Origin: Boothiomyces macroporosus
Lineage: Eukaryota > Chytridiomycota > Chytridiomycetes > Rhizophydiales > Terramycetaceae
NCBI GenBank assembly: GCA_027604185.1
Contig: JADGKB010000091.1
Span: forward strand, 1 to 58,557
Reading direction: 5' to 3'
DNA length: 58,557 nt
Shown here piece after piece: positions 56,579 to 58,557 of this stretch. The notes below the pieces were generated by a model, which was not told the DNA's origin, ran no database searches, and saw nothing but the letters and a program-made list of their open reading frames with translations. The first letter of the stretch is position 1, and each line of letters starts with the position of its first letter. Both the position numbers and the translations under genes were made by a program.

Positions 56579-58150
56579 TTATTGATCAGGGCGAGTGACA
56601 AAATCAGTGTTGTCGTAAAAGATTTTACAAGCTGGTTTTGCTTTATCCAATTCAACCTTTTGGGACTCGACGTCAATTCTCTGGTTTGATTGATACAATG
56701 GCCAACTAGCAGTTGGTGGGTTACCACTGGCAAACCTAACAAAATACCCTGCAACAAAATCTGCCAATCCATATTCTGTTGGGAACAAGAGGTTTCTCGC
56801 TTCCCAAGCATATGGCAAATCAGAAGTATGGAAAGCTTTAGTGTTTCCAGCAAGATAAGAGTAAACTGGAACGTGTCGATTTCTCCCGACATAAACAGGA
56901 AGAGTGTTGTTGGACCATACTTGAGCCATTAGCGAAGCTGGGCATTTGAACCATATATCACCAATAAAATCATTAAAAGCGTCTTGATAAGTAGAGTACT
57001 TTTTAGGATCATAAATCTGCAGCATTTCTTCTATAATTGTGGGTGTAGCAAATTCACCCAGCTTTTCCGTAATCAAGTTCCCAAATTGCTGATCGTTGGT
57101 AACTGGAGTGCCAACGAGTGGACCGTTCATCAAGGCACCTTCAGCCTCAACTGTAGTGATAACGAGTGGGATTTTAGAGAATTGTCCTTTTCGATAAGCA
57201 TCTACAATGTTTCTTGGCAGGTTACCATCAAAAGTCAGACCGTATTCAAATTCAATATCGGTTAAAGTGAATTCACTAGAATATTTGATGATTTGATCTG
57301 ATGGTGCATTGCGAAGACATTCCAAAACATTTGGTTGTCCAGTGCACCCTAAAGCATCAGCCAGTTTTTTGTATGCTCCTTCTCTGTTTGGTGAATCTGG
57401 CTTTTTGAAACCGTACCCATTTGGGCCAGACATTAAGATTGCTCTGTCAAACAACTTTTGGTTTCCGTTATCAGTCAGCAGTAACGCGGAAATGGAAATT
57501 GATCCACTAGATTGTCCAAAAGCAGTTACTTGGTTAGGGTTACCACCAAAAACAGCAATATTTTGTCTGACCCATTCGAATGCCATTTTGATATCGTATA
57601 ATCCGCTGTTGAGGGAACCTTCATTTTCCAAATCAGAGGAAGCCAAGAAGCCAAATGGACCTAGACGGTAGTTCATTGCAACAATCACAGCATTTGGATA
57701 ATGCTTAAGGATGTTTCTACCATCATAAACAGCGCCTTCATGGTCATCACCAGTATCAAACCCACCAGGGAAAACAAACACCATGACAGGCAAATTGTTG
57801 GCGTTATTTGGTGCATAGACATTCAAGTTTAAGCAATCTTCCGAGACTGGAGCTGGGGCACCTGAAATGAATCTTTGGAGAAACGAGGAGTTTTGTAATC
57901 GTGGGATGCAGTTGTTTCCAAACTTTGTTGAATCAAATATTTGTGAAGAGTTTCCTAAAGGAACCGGATGCTTGAATCGTAGTTCTCCCACAGGTGGTTG
58001 GGCGTAAGGAATATTTAGCCAAGCTGATAATCCAGAATCAGAGGTGCCTTTGAATTTTCCTTGGGGAATGGTTACAATAGGATTGGATATTTGGTGGCCG
58101 TCGTATCCAAATGGCGTGCATAAAACGGAAGCAAGTAGCAGAACAAGCAT
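56579..58150 (-). CDS. Secreted type-B carboxylesterase/lipase
   Basis: 523-aa alpha/beta hydrolase, signal peptide MLVLLLASVLCTP, intronless. Motifs: PYAQPPVGELRFKHP, SEDCLNLNVYAP (the family EDCLYLNV box), oxyanion hole FVFPGG, RLGPFGF, and nucleophile elbow FGQSSGS, where Glu of the usual GESAG is Gln and Ala is Ser. The acid is probably in VEAEGAL and the His in FHTSDLPYAW. The family hydrolyses esters of lipids or phenolics; extracellular location is predicted. A TATA box lies at 58189-58196. The stop overlaps AATAAA (CAATAAAT) and lies 6 bases from the Aurora stop. The ATG at 58150 is directly before the signal peptide. Confidence 0.93.
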   Translation of the reverse strand: MLVLLLASVLCTPFGYDGHQISNPIVTIPQGKFKGTSDSGLSAWLNIPYAQPPVGELRFKHPVPLGNSSQIFDSTKFGNNCIPRLQNSSFLQRFISGAPAPVSEDCLNLNVYAPNNANNLPVMVFVFPGGFDTGDDHEGAVYDGRNILKHYPNAVIVAMNYRLGPFGFLASSDLENEGSLNSGLYDIKMAFEWVRQNIAVFGGNPNQVTAFGQSSGSISISALLLTDNGNQKLFDRAILMSGPNGYGFKKPDSPNREGAYKKLADALGCTGQPNVLECLRNAPSDQIIKYSSEFTLTDIEFEYGLTFDGNLPRNIVDAYRKGQFSKIPLVITTVEAEGALMNGPLVGTPVTNDQQFGNLITEKLGEFATPTIIEEMLQIYDPKKYSTYQDAFNDFIGDIWFKCPASLMAQVWSNNTLPVYVGRNRHVPVYSYLAGNTKAFHTSDLPYAWEARNLLFPTEYGLADFVAGYFVRFASGNPPTASWPLYQSNQRIDVESQKVELDKAKPACKIFYDNTDFVTRPDQ

Positions 58151-58188
58151 CTAATTTCTATCTTTACTGTCTGGTAGATTTTTCAGTT

Positions 58189-58196
58189 TTTTATAC
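58189..58196 (-). promoter_or_regulatory. TATA box of carboxylesterase
   Basis: TATAAAAA on the minus strand, about 39 bases before the ATG at 58150. Confidence 0.55.
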
Positions 58197-58557
58197 CTCT
58201 GATGTTTCATCTCGATGCCAAATCTGGAAGCCTAGGCATCAGTTTCACATTCCAAGGTGCCAGATATAATTTCTAAACCGTAACGGTCCAAGAATGATTC
58301 AGATTCCAAATATACAGAATATCTATTTTTCTGATTCTATTTTCGGTTACTGTAATCCTACTTTCTTGGATGTACACGCAAGCAATGTTCTTGGTTGGAG
58401 TCAAAGAAACCTCGCCCATTAAAGAACAATCGCTCTTGTCAAGATATAATGTGAGTTGAAAGGATATTTTATTATAATAAACCTTACTATTTATATTTAC
58501 GGTGACTCATATGAGTCACTGGCATTAGAATGTTCTTTTACATTCCTTGACACATTA
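58197..58557. other. Upstream region at right edge of window
   Basis: About 360 bases with no gene seen. It contains the 18-bp palindrome at 58502-58519. Confidence 0.5.
58502..58519. promoter_or_regulatory. Perfect 18-bp palindrome with two TGACTCA sites
   Basis: GTGACTCATATGAGTCAC, two inverted Gcn4/AP-1-type bZIP sites separated by two bases. It probably belongs to a promoter, either of the esterase (350 bp away) or of a gene beyond the window. Confidence 0.5.

Overview
The window is nuclear DNA of a eukaryote, most likely a zoosporic (flagellated) fungus or close relative of chytrid, rozellid or aphelid grade. The evidence is a fungal-style pair of MATA-type HMG-box proteins, an arabinono/gulonolactone-oxidase-like enzyme, a class C (GABA-B-like) receptor, and a full set of flagellar genes (a single-headed axonemal dynein heavy chain, the IFT dynein-2 heavy chain and IFT20). 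The standard genetic code is used. The species cannot be named from sequence alone.

The most striking property is the introns. I could place 50 by hand. 49 of them are 19-22 nt long (17 of 19, 18 of 20, 9 of 21, 5 of 22 nt) and one is 41 nt. Almost all are GT...AG with a CTAAC/TTAAT-like branch point a few bases before the 3' end. In every complete multi-exon gene, removing them restores one frame divisible by three from ATG to stop. What looks like a string of broken ORFs is therefore intact genes. Special cases are two introns abutting with no exon between them (Aurora kinase), a 19-nt GC-AG intron and a 19-nt intron with no AG at its 3' end (both in the kelch gene). All nine 21-nt introns carry an in-frame stop if retained.

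Layout. 1-5.4 kb: 3' part of histone H2A, a membrane-anchored unknown, a Stealth-family phosphotransferase and a Polo-like kinase with seven 19-nt introns. 5.4-9.3 kb: tandem array of four diverged small secreted proteins. 9.6-22.3 kb: a methyltransferase, then a 3954-aa inner-arm dynein heavy chain. 22.3-31.3 kb: minisatellites, an unknown nuclear-type protein divergent from a probable mitoribosomal protein, IFT20, an Ala/Gln-rich secreted preproprotein, CTP synthase, RNA polymerase III subunit RPC34 and two HMG-box genes. 31.3-44 kb: dynein-2 heavy chain (4141 aa). 44-51.6 kb: an unknown helical protein, a Gfo/Idh/MocA oxidoreductase, a 1.9-kb element with about 100-bp terminal inverted repeats holding a broken zinc-finger/USP-like gene, a class C GPCR and a frameshifted DDE transposase. 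52-58.2 kb: secreted FAD oxidase with Cys-rich tail, 34-bp tandem repeats, a protein with a repeated Y-x-x-W-Q motif directly followed in frame by a kelch protein, Aurora kinase and a secreted carboxylesterase.

Genes are tightly packed: convergent stops are as close as 6 bp and divergent starts 16 bp apart. In at least nine genes the stop codon overlaps an AATAAA polyadenylation hexamer. Secreted-protein genes are intronless and most have a clear TATA box 25-40 bp upstream of the ATG. The dyneins and IFT20 serve the flagellum, Polo and Aurora kinases drive mitosis, and the secreted set plus the GPCR face the environment or host.
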